A stretch of 6,800 nt of DNA from Solirubrobacterales bacterium. GTDB taxonomy: Bacteria; Actinomycetota; Thermoleophilia; Solirubrobacterales; Solirubrobacteraceae. The stretch covers positions 1-6,800 of the forward strand of contig JACCYI010000294.1 in the NCBI GenBank assembly GCA_013696535.1, written 5' to 3'. The notes beneath the pieces are model-generated. The model ran no database searches, was not told the origin of the DNA, and saw nothing but the letters and a program-made list of their open reading frames with translations. How positions within the stretch are numbered: position 1 is the stretch's first letter; every line of letters begins with the position of its first letter. The translations under genes were made by a program, and so were the position numbers. Below, in pieces: positions 1-5,704 of the stretch.

Positions 1-15
1 CCGGTCGACCGTAGA

Positions 16-322
16 TCACGAGCGGTGGCTGACCGGCCACTCGGTGGCAGGGTAGAAGGACAGCGTCCCGCGGACCGTCAGGAGGCACGTCCCGCCGCGG
101 GTCAGGCGCCGGCTGGTCGAGACAGGACCGGCGGCGCCGTCCGCCCGTGCCTCGTAACTGTCGAGCATGAGTGTCTGTGCGCGCTTCGGGTCCGTTGATG
201 ATCGGGAACAGCCGCTCCACCGCGCTGAACGCCCCGTCGTCGGATCCCACGGGCACGTCGGCGATGTGAGGCGCCAGCGTCGCCTGGTCGAGCGTCGCGG
301 TGATCGGTTCGGAGGAGTCCAT
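16..322 (-). pseudogene. Small unrecognised protein gene with an apparent +1 frameshift
   Basis: An ATG at 322 opens a minus-strand frame that begins MDSSEPITATLDQ and reads well to about position 190 (ending AVERLFPIING). Its codons there nearly all end in G or C. Beyond that point the same frame stays open to the window edge but turns into Arg/Pro-rich text with many A/T third positions. The frame reached by skipping one base becomes coding-like instead: from about 183 it reads RAQTLMLDSYEARADG, then GGTCLLTVRGTLSFYPATEW, and stops at TGA 16-18. Joined, the two parts would make about 101 residues. I see no signal peptide, no clear Shine-Dalgarno sequence and no motif I recognise, so no function is given. 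The shift could be a real mutation, a sequencing error or, less likely, programmed. A second shift near the end is possible, because another frame reads PPLVIYGRP across the stop. Confidence 0.42.
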
Positions 323-367
323 AGGGCGCCCGGTGCTTAGTGTCAGGACTGCCCGACGCCGTGCTCC

Positions 368-396
368 TGGGCACGTCATGGGCACGGCGTGGGCAC
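368..396. repeat. Three phased TGGGCAC direct repeats (11-bp period)
   Basis: The heptamer TGGGCAC occurs at 368-374, 379-385 and 390-396. The start-to-start spacing is exactly 11 bp, about one helical turn, so all copies face the same side of the DNA. The array lies 46 to 74 bp upstream of the ATG at 322 on the minus strand, which suits a transcription-factor operator. The flanking four bases of each unit differ, so this is a spaced motif rather than a copied 11-mer. The regulator is unknown, and chance in GC-rich DNA is not excluded. Confidence 0.4.
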
Positions 397-420
397 CATT
401 AGCGCGATCCCCTGCAGTTG

Positions 421-452
421 AGTGACGCCGAGAGAGGTCCGGATGCGTCACT
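421..452 (-). other. Inverted repeat, second hairpin downstream of tRNA-Ser
   Basis: AGTGACGC at 421-428 is perfectly complementary to GCGTCACT at 445-452, an 8-bp stem with a 16-base loop. It is the second hairpin met by a transcript running leftward from tRNA-Ser. No T-tract follows, so a role as an intrinsic terminator is only possible. Confidence 0.3.
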
Positions 453-465
453 TCCGCTCAGCCCA

Positions 466-488
466 AAGTGGCCGCTTAGCGGGCACTT
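466..488 (-). terminator. Hairpin just downstream of tRNA-Ser, possible terminator
   Basis: The outer arms AAGTG (466-470) and CACTT (484-488) pair, a G/G mismatch follows, then CCGC (472-475) pairs with GCGG (479-482) around a TTA loop. The structure starts 12 bases after the 3' end of the tRNA on the minus strand, a typical place for a tRNA terminator or 3' processing signal. There is no U-run after it, as is common in GC-rich actinobacteria, so function is inferred from position only. Confidence 0.4.
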
Positions 489-499
489 CGGCTCTCTCA

Positions 500-590
<91 letters not shown>

Positions 591-603
591 GAGCGGCGAC
601 CAA

Positions 604-626
604 CGGTAGCGGCTCGCGAGCTACCG
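604..626 (-). other. 7-bp hairpin overlapping the acetyltransferase stop codon
   Basis: CGGTAGC (604-610) and GCTACCG (620-626) are perfect inverted repeats with a nine-base loop. The inner part contains the ten-base palindrome GCTCGCGAGC (612-621). The stem includes the TAG stop of the acetyltransferase (621-623) and ends 13 bases before the tRNA 5' end. It could be a weak terminator or a processing structure between messenger and tRNA. No U-tract follows. Confidence 0.3.
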
Positions 627-1217
627 GCGCCCGTCGCGTTCGAGTGCGAGGACGGCTCGATCGCCCGGCACCCAGCCCAGCTCGGCCCGCGCCAGCTCGA
701 ACCACCCGCGGCGGTCGTACATCCTGCGCGCCGTGGAGTCGTCTCCGTGGGTCACGAGCCAGGCCCGCGGCGTGCGGACCCGCTTCATCACCGCCTCGTA
801 GAGCTCACCACCGGTGCCCTCCCCCTGCACTTCAGGATCGACTGCGAACCAGCAGAACGCGAACTGGCCGAGCACCCATTCTCGCGCCACTTCAAGTTGA
901 ACGGCGCGGATGAGACGGGCCCACCACGCGCCATCGGGAACTGCAACCGGGGTGTCATAGCCGTACACGAGCCCGACGAGCCGGCCGTCGGGGTCCCGGG
1001 CGACGAACGCGTCGAATCCCGGGCGCCGCGAGTCACGCTCCACCAGTGCACCGAATGCCTCGGCCTCGGCGAGCGACTCGGCGTACGGTGGCGGCGAGAA
1101 GGCGGCGTAGTACAGCGCTTCGAGGCCGCGGCGTTCGGCGCGGGCGACGGCGGGCGACAGCGGCTCGATGACGGACGGCATCTCCGCCGCGACGGTAGCG
1201 GATGGCGACCGGTTCAC
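621..1217 (-). CDS. GNAT-family N-acetyltransferase
   Basis: This is a probable acetyl-CoA-dependent acetyltransferase of 198 residues; the acceptor substrate cannot be predicted. The GNAT core is clear. A strand and turn at FDAFVARDPDGRLVGLVYG (about 68-86) leads to motif A with FAVDPEVQGEGTGGELYEAV (124-143). In it, Q131-G-E-G-T-G136 is the pyrophosphate-binding loop for acetyl-CoA. Motif B follows as ARRMYDRRGW (163-172). The length fits a single-domain GNAT. I chose the GTG at 1217 because it overlaps the tadA TGA as GTGA, a common coupling arrangement. The ATG at 1181 (186 residues) is the alternative, and neither has a strong ribosome binding site: GGAG touches the ATG, and a weak GAGG sits 11 bases before the GTG. 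The frame stays open far upstream but that part is the shadow of tadA. Family is sure; start is moderate. Confidence 0.88.
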   Translation of the reverse strand: MNRSPSATVAAEMPSVIEPLSPAVARAERRGLEALYYAAFSPPPYAESLAEAEAFGALVERDSRRPGFDAFVARDPDGRLVGLVYGYDTPVAVPDGAWWARLIRAVQLEVAREWVLGQFAFCWFAVDPEVQGEGTGGELYEAVMKRVRTPRAWLVTHGDDSTARRMYDRRGWFELARAELGWVPGDRAVLALERDGRR

Positions 1218-1672
1218 CGGCGGGGGCGCCTCGCGGCGAAGAACTCCCTGAGGAGCGCCGCCGACTCGGCGCGCAGAACACCGCCGGCGACGACGGGACG
1301 GTGGTTGAGGCGCGGCTCGGCCAGGATGTCGAGCACGCTCCCGGCGGCGCCGGCCTTCAGGTCGGGGGTTCCGAACACGACCCGCGGCACGCGGGCGAGG
1401 ACGATCGCTCCCGCGCACATCGCACACGGCTCGAGCGTGACGTACAGCGTCGTGTCGAGTAGACGCCAGGAGCCCAGGACGACCGCAGCGGCCCGCAACG
1501 CCAGCATTTCGGCGTGCGCCGTCGGGTCGCCGCGCAACTCGCGCTCGTTGCGACCCGCGGCGACTACGACGCCCGAGCGGACGACGACTGCGCCGACTGG
1601 CACGTCGGCGTGCTCGAGTGCCGAGCATGCGTGCTCGAGTGCCTCGCGCATGAACTGCTCGTCGTCAAGCAT
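1214..1672 (-). CDS. tadA: tRNA-specific adenosine deaminase TadA
   Basis: Cytoplasmic zinc enzyme that deaminates wobble adenosine 34 of tRNA-Arg(ACG) to inosine. The protein has 152 residues, normal for the family. The zinc site is H53-A-E55, with Glu55 as proton shuttle, plus P82-C83-A-M-C86. The family segments VPVGAVV (24-30), RNERE (41-45) and the C-terminal EPRLNHRPVVAGGVL into LLREFFAARR all match TadA rather than cytosine or guanine deaminases. The frame is open to an ATG at 1735, but the start at 1672 places MLDDEQFMREAL exactly where TadA proteins begin and is preferred; no strong Shine-Dalgarno sequence precedes either. The stop overlaps the GTG of the acetyltransferase, so the two are probably cotranscribed and coupled. 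A tRNA-Ser gene near tadA also occurs, from memory, around yaaJ in Bacillus. Confidence 0.94.
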   Translation of the reverse strand: MLDDEQFMREALEHACSALEHADVPVGAVVVRSGVVVAAGRNERELRGDPTAHAEMLALRAAAVVLGSWRLLDTTLYVTLEPCAMCAGAIVLARVPRVVFGTPDLKAGAAGSVLDILAEPRLNHRPVVAGGVLRAESAALLREFFAARRPRR

Positions 1673-1698
1673 CGAAAGGCCGGCCCTGGGGTTAGGGG

Positions 1699-1727
1699 TT
1701 GTCGAGAGTGGCTGCGATCCCCATGAT
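1699..1727 (+). promoter_or_regulatory. Weak candidate promoter in the divergent tadA/peptidase gap
   Basis: TTGTCG (1699-1704) and CATGAT (1722-1727) each match the sigma-70 type -35 and -10 consensus at four of six positions, with a 17-base spacer. They lie 62 bases before the peptidase ATG within the 116-base divergent gap, where promoters for both directions must sit. The match is modest and chance is likely in a gap of this size. Confidence 0.22.
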
Positions 1728-1788
1728 GTTCCCATTCGGACGAAGGTGCGCTGCGCGTTTCGCGCCCTGAGTCTCGTTGCTTCCGAGT

Positions 1789-3144
1789 ATGCCCTTCAAC
1801 CGTCTCCGCCCACTTCTGCTCTCCGCCGCCATCGTGGTCGCTTCGTCGGGTACCGCCGCGCAGAGCTCCGCCTCCGCTGGCGAGCCGGCCTACCGTCCGG
1901 GCGAGGTCATCGTCCGCTACGCGCCCGGAGTCGATCGCACGGCTCGTGCGGCGACCCAGCGAGCCACCGGCACTGAAGACCCTGAGGCCTTCGCACCGCA
2001 GTCGCGCACCTTGCAGGTGAGCGACGGCCAGACCGTGACCGGAGCCATTCGTGCTCTGCGTCGCCGCCCTGGCGTCCTGTCTGCCACCCCGAACTACCTG
2101 GCGCGCGCGAGCGCGTACCTGCCCAATGATCCCGGGCCTGCCGGAGTCCCGGGCGGCTGGGCCCAGCTGCAGTGGAACTTCCTGTCGGGGACAGGGGTCG
2201 ATGCTCCGGTCGCCTGGGAGCAGCTCATCGCCGCCGGGCGGCCCGGTGGCCGGGGCGTCACCGTGGCGGTCCTGGACACGGGCCTCGCGTACAACGACCG
2301 TGGACGGTTCCGGCAGTCTCCGGACTTCTCGAGAAGCCGGCTGCGTCGTGGTTACGACTTCGTCGCCAAGGATCCGTATCCGAACGACCAGAACGGCCAT
2401 GGCACGCACGTCGCGTCCACCATCGGCGAATCCACGGGCAACGGCCAAGGTCTCACCGGCCTGGCCTACGGGGCGACGATCATGCCGGTGCGGGTGCTCG
2501 ACGCGACCGGCGTGGGCGAGATTGACGACATCGCACGCGGCATCCGCTTCGCGGTGCGAAACGGAGCGAAGATCGTCAACCTGTCGTTCGAGTTCGACGG
2601 CACGCTGACCGGCGGCGCGATTCCGGGGATCATCGACGCATTGCGGTTCGCGAGGAGCCGGGGCGTCCTGGTGATCGGAGCGTCCGGCAACGCCTCGGCG
2701 CGAGCCGTGGCCTACCCGGCGCGATCGTCCCTGGTCATCTCGGTGGGCGCGACCACCGAGCACGGCTGCCAGGCCGACTACTCCAACAGCGGATCCGGCC
2801 TCGACATCGCGGCGCCAGGCGGAGGTGCCGACGCCGAGATAGCAGGCGACCCGTCGTGCAGGCCGCAGGAGAAACCCGGACGTCCCATCTTCCAGCTGAC
2901 CTTCGACGGGTCGGTCCGCCGTTTCGGGTTCCCCTCGACTTACACCGGCACTTCGATGGCGTCGCCGCACGTCTCGGCGGTCGCGGCGCTGGTCGTCGCC
3001 TCGGGAGTCATCGGATCTGACCCCTCACCCGGGGCGATTGCCGCGCGGCTGAAGGCCACGGCGACTGATCTCGGGACCCCCGGCATCGACGGCCGCTATG
3101 GCGCGGGTCTGCTCAACGCCGCGCGCGCGACCGCACCAGGCTAG
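1789..3144 (+). CDS. Secreted subtilisin-like serine peptidase (S8 family)
   Basis: Exported endopeptidase, 451 residues from the ATG at 1789. A TTG four codons upstream (1777) is also possible; neither has a clear ribosome binding site. The N-terminus has basic residues, then the hydrophobic run LLLSAAIVVASSGTAAQS with likely cleavage near residues 24-30, typical of a Sec signal. Residues about 35-105 (PGEVIVRY to RRRPGVLSATPNY) look like the inhibitor I9-type propeptide that folds and blocks the enzyme until cleaved. The catalytic triad is Asp163 in AVLDTG, His204 in NGHGTHVAS and Ser389 in GTSMASPHV; Asn301 in GASGN makes the oxyanion hole. Two cysteines (327 and 357) could form a disulfide after export. 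There is no C-terminal membrane anchor, sorting signal or accessory domain, so it should be released. It lies 84 bases before the CpsB-like gene on the same strand. The substrate is unknown. Confidence 0.94.
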   Translation: MPFNRLRPLLLSAAIVVASSGTAAQSSASAGEPAYRPGEVIVRYAPGVDRTARAATQRATGTEDPEAFAPQSRTLQVSDGQTVTGAIRALRRRPGVLSATPNYLARASAYLPNDPGPAGVPGGWAQLQWNFLSGTGVDAPVAWEQLIAAGRPGGRGVTVAVLDTGLAYNDRGRFRQSPDFSRSRLRRGYDFVAKDPYPNDQNGHGTHVASTIGESTGNGQGLTGLAYGATIMPVRVLDATGVGEIDDIARGIRFAVRNGAKIVNLSFEFDGTLTGGAIPGIIDALRFARSRGVLVIGASGNASARAVAYPARSSLVISVGATTEHGCQADYSNSGSGLDIAAPGGGADAEIAGDPSCRPQEKPGRPIFQLTFDGSVRRFGFPSTYTGTSMASPHVSAVAALVVASGVIGSDPSPGAIAARLKATATDLGTPGIDGRYGAGLLNAARATAPG

Positions 3145-3228
3145 ACATCCATCCAGGTCTCCGCATCCTTGCCCCACCAGGCCTCCTCTCGGAGCTATCG
3201 CCTTTCGAGCGCGGACTACATTGAAGAC

Positions 3229-4020
3229 GTGCGCTCGATCGACCTTCACTCTCACATCCTTCCGGGAGTCGACGACGGGCCACCGACACTCTCTGGTTCG
3301 CTCGAACTGGCCCGAACTGCGGTCGCGGCCGGCACAGGCCAGATCGTTGCCACGCCCCACATCAACGAGGACCACTTCATCTCCCCGCTCGAGGTCCCGG
3401 CCGCGGTGTCGGCGCTCGGCGAGCGACTCGCCGCCGCGCGAATAGATCTCGTCGTACGAGCGGGTGGCGAGATCGCCATGCCGCGCCTGCTCGATCTCCA
3501 AGACGACGAACTGGATTCCTTGGGACTCGGTGGGGGGCCCTACCTTCTGCTGGAGAGCCCCTTCGGTATCGCGGTCGGCGCCTTCGAGCCGCTCGTGCAC
3601 GACGTCCTGCGCCGTGGTCACCGCGTTCTGCTTGCTCATCCGGAGCGCTCGCCCGCTTTTCAGCGTGACCCTGAGCGGCTGACGGCGCTCATGCGCTCGG
3701 GCGTGCTCGTTCAGATCACCGCGGGATCAATCACCGGTTCCTTCGGCGAACGCGTCCGCCGCTTCACGGCGCAGCTGCTGCGAGAGGATCTCGTTCACGT
3801 GGTCGCCTCTGACGCTCACAATCACGACAAGCGCCCACCGGGCCTGAACGACGCTGTGAAAGCCGCGGAACACGACGTTCCGGGCATCGCCGATCGAACG
3901 GCATGGTTCACTCAGGACGTACCTACGGCCATTCTTGCCGGCGAGGCGATTCCACCGTCCGAACCACTGCCGACCGCCAAGCGGGCGGGGTGGCGGCGAC
4001 TCGCCGCGCGGGTGCGCTAG
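3229..4020 (+). CDS. CpsB/YwqE-family PHP-domain protein tyrosine phosphatase
   Basis: Probable metal-dependent (Mn/Fe) phosphatase of 263 residues, the usual family length (about 250). Characterised relatives dephosphorylate bacterial tyrosine kinases that control capsule or exopolysaccharide synthesis. Metal ligands appear in order: Asp5-x-His7-x-His9 in IDLHSHILPGVDDG, His44 in ATPH, Glu81 in GGEI, His137 in LAHPER, and Asp195-x-His197 in SDAHN. No signal peptide or membrane span is present, so it is cytoplasmic. The GTG at 3229 is chosen because it puts SIDLHSH at the very N-terminus as in the family. The frame is open 20 codons further to a TTG at 3169, but that extension is not family-like. 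The ribosome binding site is weak (GAAG close to the start). The next plus-strand gene is a sugar transferase, which supports a polysaccharide role. No cognate tyrosine kinase is in the window. A histidinol-phosphatase-like role is less likely given the LPGVDDG motif and context. Confidence 0.92.
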   Translation: MRSIDLHSHILPGVDDGPPTLSGSLELARTAVAAGTGQIVATPHINEDHFISPLEVPAAVSALGERLAAARIDLVVRAGGEIAMPRLLDLQDDELDSLGLGGGPYLLLESPFGIAVGAFEPLVHDVLRRGHRVLLAHPERSPAFQRDPERLTALMRSGVLVQITAGSITGSFGERVRRFTAQLLREDLVHVVASDAHNHDKRPPGLNDAVKAAEHDVPGIADRTAWFTQDVPTAILAGEAIPPSEPLPTAKRAGWRRLAARVR

Positions 4021-4022
4021 GC

Positions 4023-4109
4023 CTACAGCAACTTGACCAGCGCGATGATTGCGCCGGTGAGCACCATCAGGACGATGGCCAGTTGGGTGTAGATCCAGAA
4101 CGGAGACAT
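4023..4109 (-). CDS. Putative 28-residue single-span membrane protein
   Basis: A short minus-strand frame from ATG 4109 to TAG 4023-4025 encodes 28 residues starting MSPFWIYTQLAIVLMVL and ending IIALVKLL. About 22 residues form one uninterrupted hydrophobic span with a lone Lys near the C-terminus, and an aromatic W-I-Y group marks the interface at the start. About 24 of 27 sense codons end in G or C, as in the neighbouring genes. It occupies most of the 156-base gap between the phosphatase and sugar-transferase genes, and its stop lies two bases from the phosphatase stop. No Shine-Dalgarno sequence is visible (the start is preceded by TTGATTCCCC), so translation might be leaderless. No family is recognised. 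It is too short for gene finders, and chance cannot be excluded from one sequence. Confidence 0.5.
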   Translation of the reverse strand: MSPFWIYTQLAIVLMVLTGAIIALVKLL

Positions 4110-4176
4110 GGGGAATCAACGCTAGCGCGGATCGCCGGCGTTCAAGAGGTTGGTCACCGGACCGATACCCCTGGTC

Positions 4177-5688
4177 ATGGAAGCAAGAGAGTTCACGGGT
4201 CCCATTGGGGGCTTCCGGGCGCCTGACGACGTTCGAGAGCCGTCACCGGCCCTGATGCAGGCCCCCACGCTCGTCGACGAGCAGCTTCTCGTCGATCAAT
4301 CCCGCGCCAGCCGGCGCTCGGTGCTCCTCCGGCGCACGCTCGGCGGTGCTGACGTCAGCGTGGGAGCGGCCGCGGGCCTGATGCTCGGAGCCGTGTCTGG
4401 GCACGACACAGTCTCGGCGTTCGGTTTCGCAGCGATCGTCGCCATGGCTTGGCCCCTGTTGCTCTTTGTGTGCGGCTTGTATTCCATCCGAGGCCTGGGT
4501 TCGTGGGCGAGCGGCATCGGCGAGCTCGGGAGGCTCGTCGCGGTGGCGCTCGCGTTGAGCTGGCTGCTGGTCGCGGCGACCACCGCTTTGCGCCTCGACC
4601 ACCCCTTCGCCACCGCCGTGTCAAGCGCCGGCGTGACGGTAGCCCTGACGATCTTGAGCCGAGCCCTCTCCCGTGGTGTGCTGCACCAGATCCACGGACT
4701 GCGCCAACGAACGGTCATCATCGGTTCGGGCGTGGTCGCTGGACAGCTCGTCAAGCGACTGCGTATCCAGAAGCAGTTCGGGCTCGACCCGATCGGAATC
4801 CTGGACGACGACTATCACCACGTCGAGTCGCTCGATCTACCGATGCTCGGACGGTTGCAGGACCTACCGGAAGTGTTGCGAACGCACCGGGTGGATCGCG
4901 TGATGATCGCGTTCTCCCGGGCCGACCACCGCCAGCTGCTCGAGAGCATCCGGGCCTGCCGACTGCAGCGCGTCGCAGTCGACGTCATCCCTCGTCTGTT
5001 CGAGTTTCTGGAAGGAGCCCGCGGGCTCGACCAGATCGGCGGTCTACCCGTTCTCTCGATCGGTGCGCCTCGCCTCTCGCGGTCCTCACGAGCGGCCAAG
5101 CGCGGGCTTGACATCGTGGTCTCGCTCTTCGCTCTCGTCCTCCTCTCCCCCCTGCTCGCGGTCCTCGCGCTCGCCGTCAAGGCAGACTCGCGGGGATCAG
5201 CCTTGTTCCGCCAGCCACGAGCCGGCCGCGACGGGAACGTCTTCCGCCTCATCAAGTTCCGCTCCATGTACACCGACGCAGAGGCGCGCAAAGCCGACCT
5301 GGAAGCAGTCAACGACCAGAGTGACGGTGTCATGTTCAAGATCCACGACGACCCGCGCATCAGCCGTGTGGGCCGCGTGCTGCGCAAGCTCTCGCTCGAC
5401 GAGCTTCCGCAGCTGGTGAACGTCCTGCGCGGCGAGATGAGCCTGGTGGGTCCCCGTCCGCTGATCCTTCCTGAGAGCCAGGCCTTGGGCGAGGGATGGC
5501 ACGCCCGGCGCCTCGACCTGCGACCCGGGATCACCGGGCCATGGCAGATCTCAGGGCGCTCGGATGTCTCCGTGCACGACATGGTCAGGCTGGACTTCCA
5601 GTACGTCACTTCATGGTCGTTGGCTCGCGACCTCGAGATTCTCCTCGCCACGCTTCCCGTCATGGTCACGGGCCGCGGCGCCTACTGA
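4177..5688 (+). CDS. Polyprenyl-phosphate sugar-1-phosphate transferase (exopolysaccharide initiation, WbaP/ExoY type)
   Basis: Integral membrane enzyme, 503 residues, that moves a sugar-1-phosphate from a UDP-sugar to undecaprenyl phosphate, the first committed step of a surface polysaccharide. A 55-residue cytoplasmic N-tail is followed by four membrane spans (about 56-74, 82-102, 118-137, 144-161). A Rossmann-like domain opens with VIIGSGVVAGQLVKRL (180-195), and a re-entrant or fifth hydrophobic segment covers 311-334. The bacterial sugar transferase domain follows: FRQPRAGRDG (344-353), KFRSMYTDAEARK (360-372), the catalytic dyad Asp408-Glu409 in LDELPQL, VGPRP (424-428), RPGITGPWQISGR (449-461) and the usual terminal GRGAY. 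This architecture matches full-length WbaP/WcaJ enzymes rather than the short PglC form. ATG 4177 is used. TTG 4150 sits directly against an AAGAGG and is less likely, and ATG 4255 is also possible. The sugar specificity is not readable. Confidence 0.94.
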   Translation: MEAREFTGPIGGFRAPDDVREPSPALMQAPTLVDEQLLVDQSRASRRSVLLRRTLGGADVSVGAAAGLMLGAVSGHDTVSAFGFAAIVAMAWPLLLFVCGLYSIRGLGSWASGIGELGRLVAVALALSWLLVAATTALRLDHPFATAVSSAGVTVALTILSRALSRGVLHQIHGLRQRTVIIGSGVVAGQLVKRLRIQKQFGLDPIGILDDDYHHVESLDLPMLGRLQDLPEVLRTHRVDRVMIAFSRADHRQLLESIRACRLQRVAVDVIPRLFEFLEGARGLDQIGGLPVLSIGAPRLSRSSRAAKRGLDIVVSLFALVLLSPLLAVLALAVKADSRGSALFRQPRAGRDGNVFRLIKFRSMYTDAEARKADLEAVNDQSDGVMFKIHDDPRISRVGRVLRKLSLDELPQLVNVLRGEMSLVGPRPLILPESQALGEGWHARRLDLRPGITGPWQISGRSDVSVHDMVRLDFQYVTSWSLARDLEILLATLPVMVTGRGAY

Positions 5689-5704
5689 GGACTCACGCGT
5701 ACCT

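Noticed and set aside
621..1628. 335-residue version of the acetyltransferase
   Set aside because: The part upstream of 1217 is Arg-rich text lying over tadA in another frame. The GNAT fold is complete without it.
1608..1643. Two perfect 15-bp direct repeats (1608-1622 and 1629-1643, 21-bp period)
   Set aside because: They fall in the first helix of TadA (ALEHA repeated). The helix has the normal family length, so this is not an insertion or a regulatory repeat.
747..1976. 409-residue plus-strand frame
   Set aside because: It is antisense to the acetyltransferase and tadA, has no family features, and runs into the peptidase gene in another frame.
1564..2970. 468-residue minus-strand frame
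   Set aside because: It is the shadow of the S8 peptidase and tadA, rich in Arg/Gly/Asp with no domain. The peptidase on the plus strand has a full catalytic triad.
4120..4127. Palindrome CGCTAGCG upstream of the sugar transferase
   Set aside because: It is eight bases only, single copy, and expected by chance in GC-rich DNA.
4815..5669. 284-residue minus-strand frame opposite the sugar transferase
   Set aside because: It is Arg/Ser-rich with no motif. The plus-strand frame carries every sugar-transferase motif.
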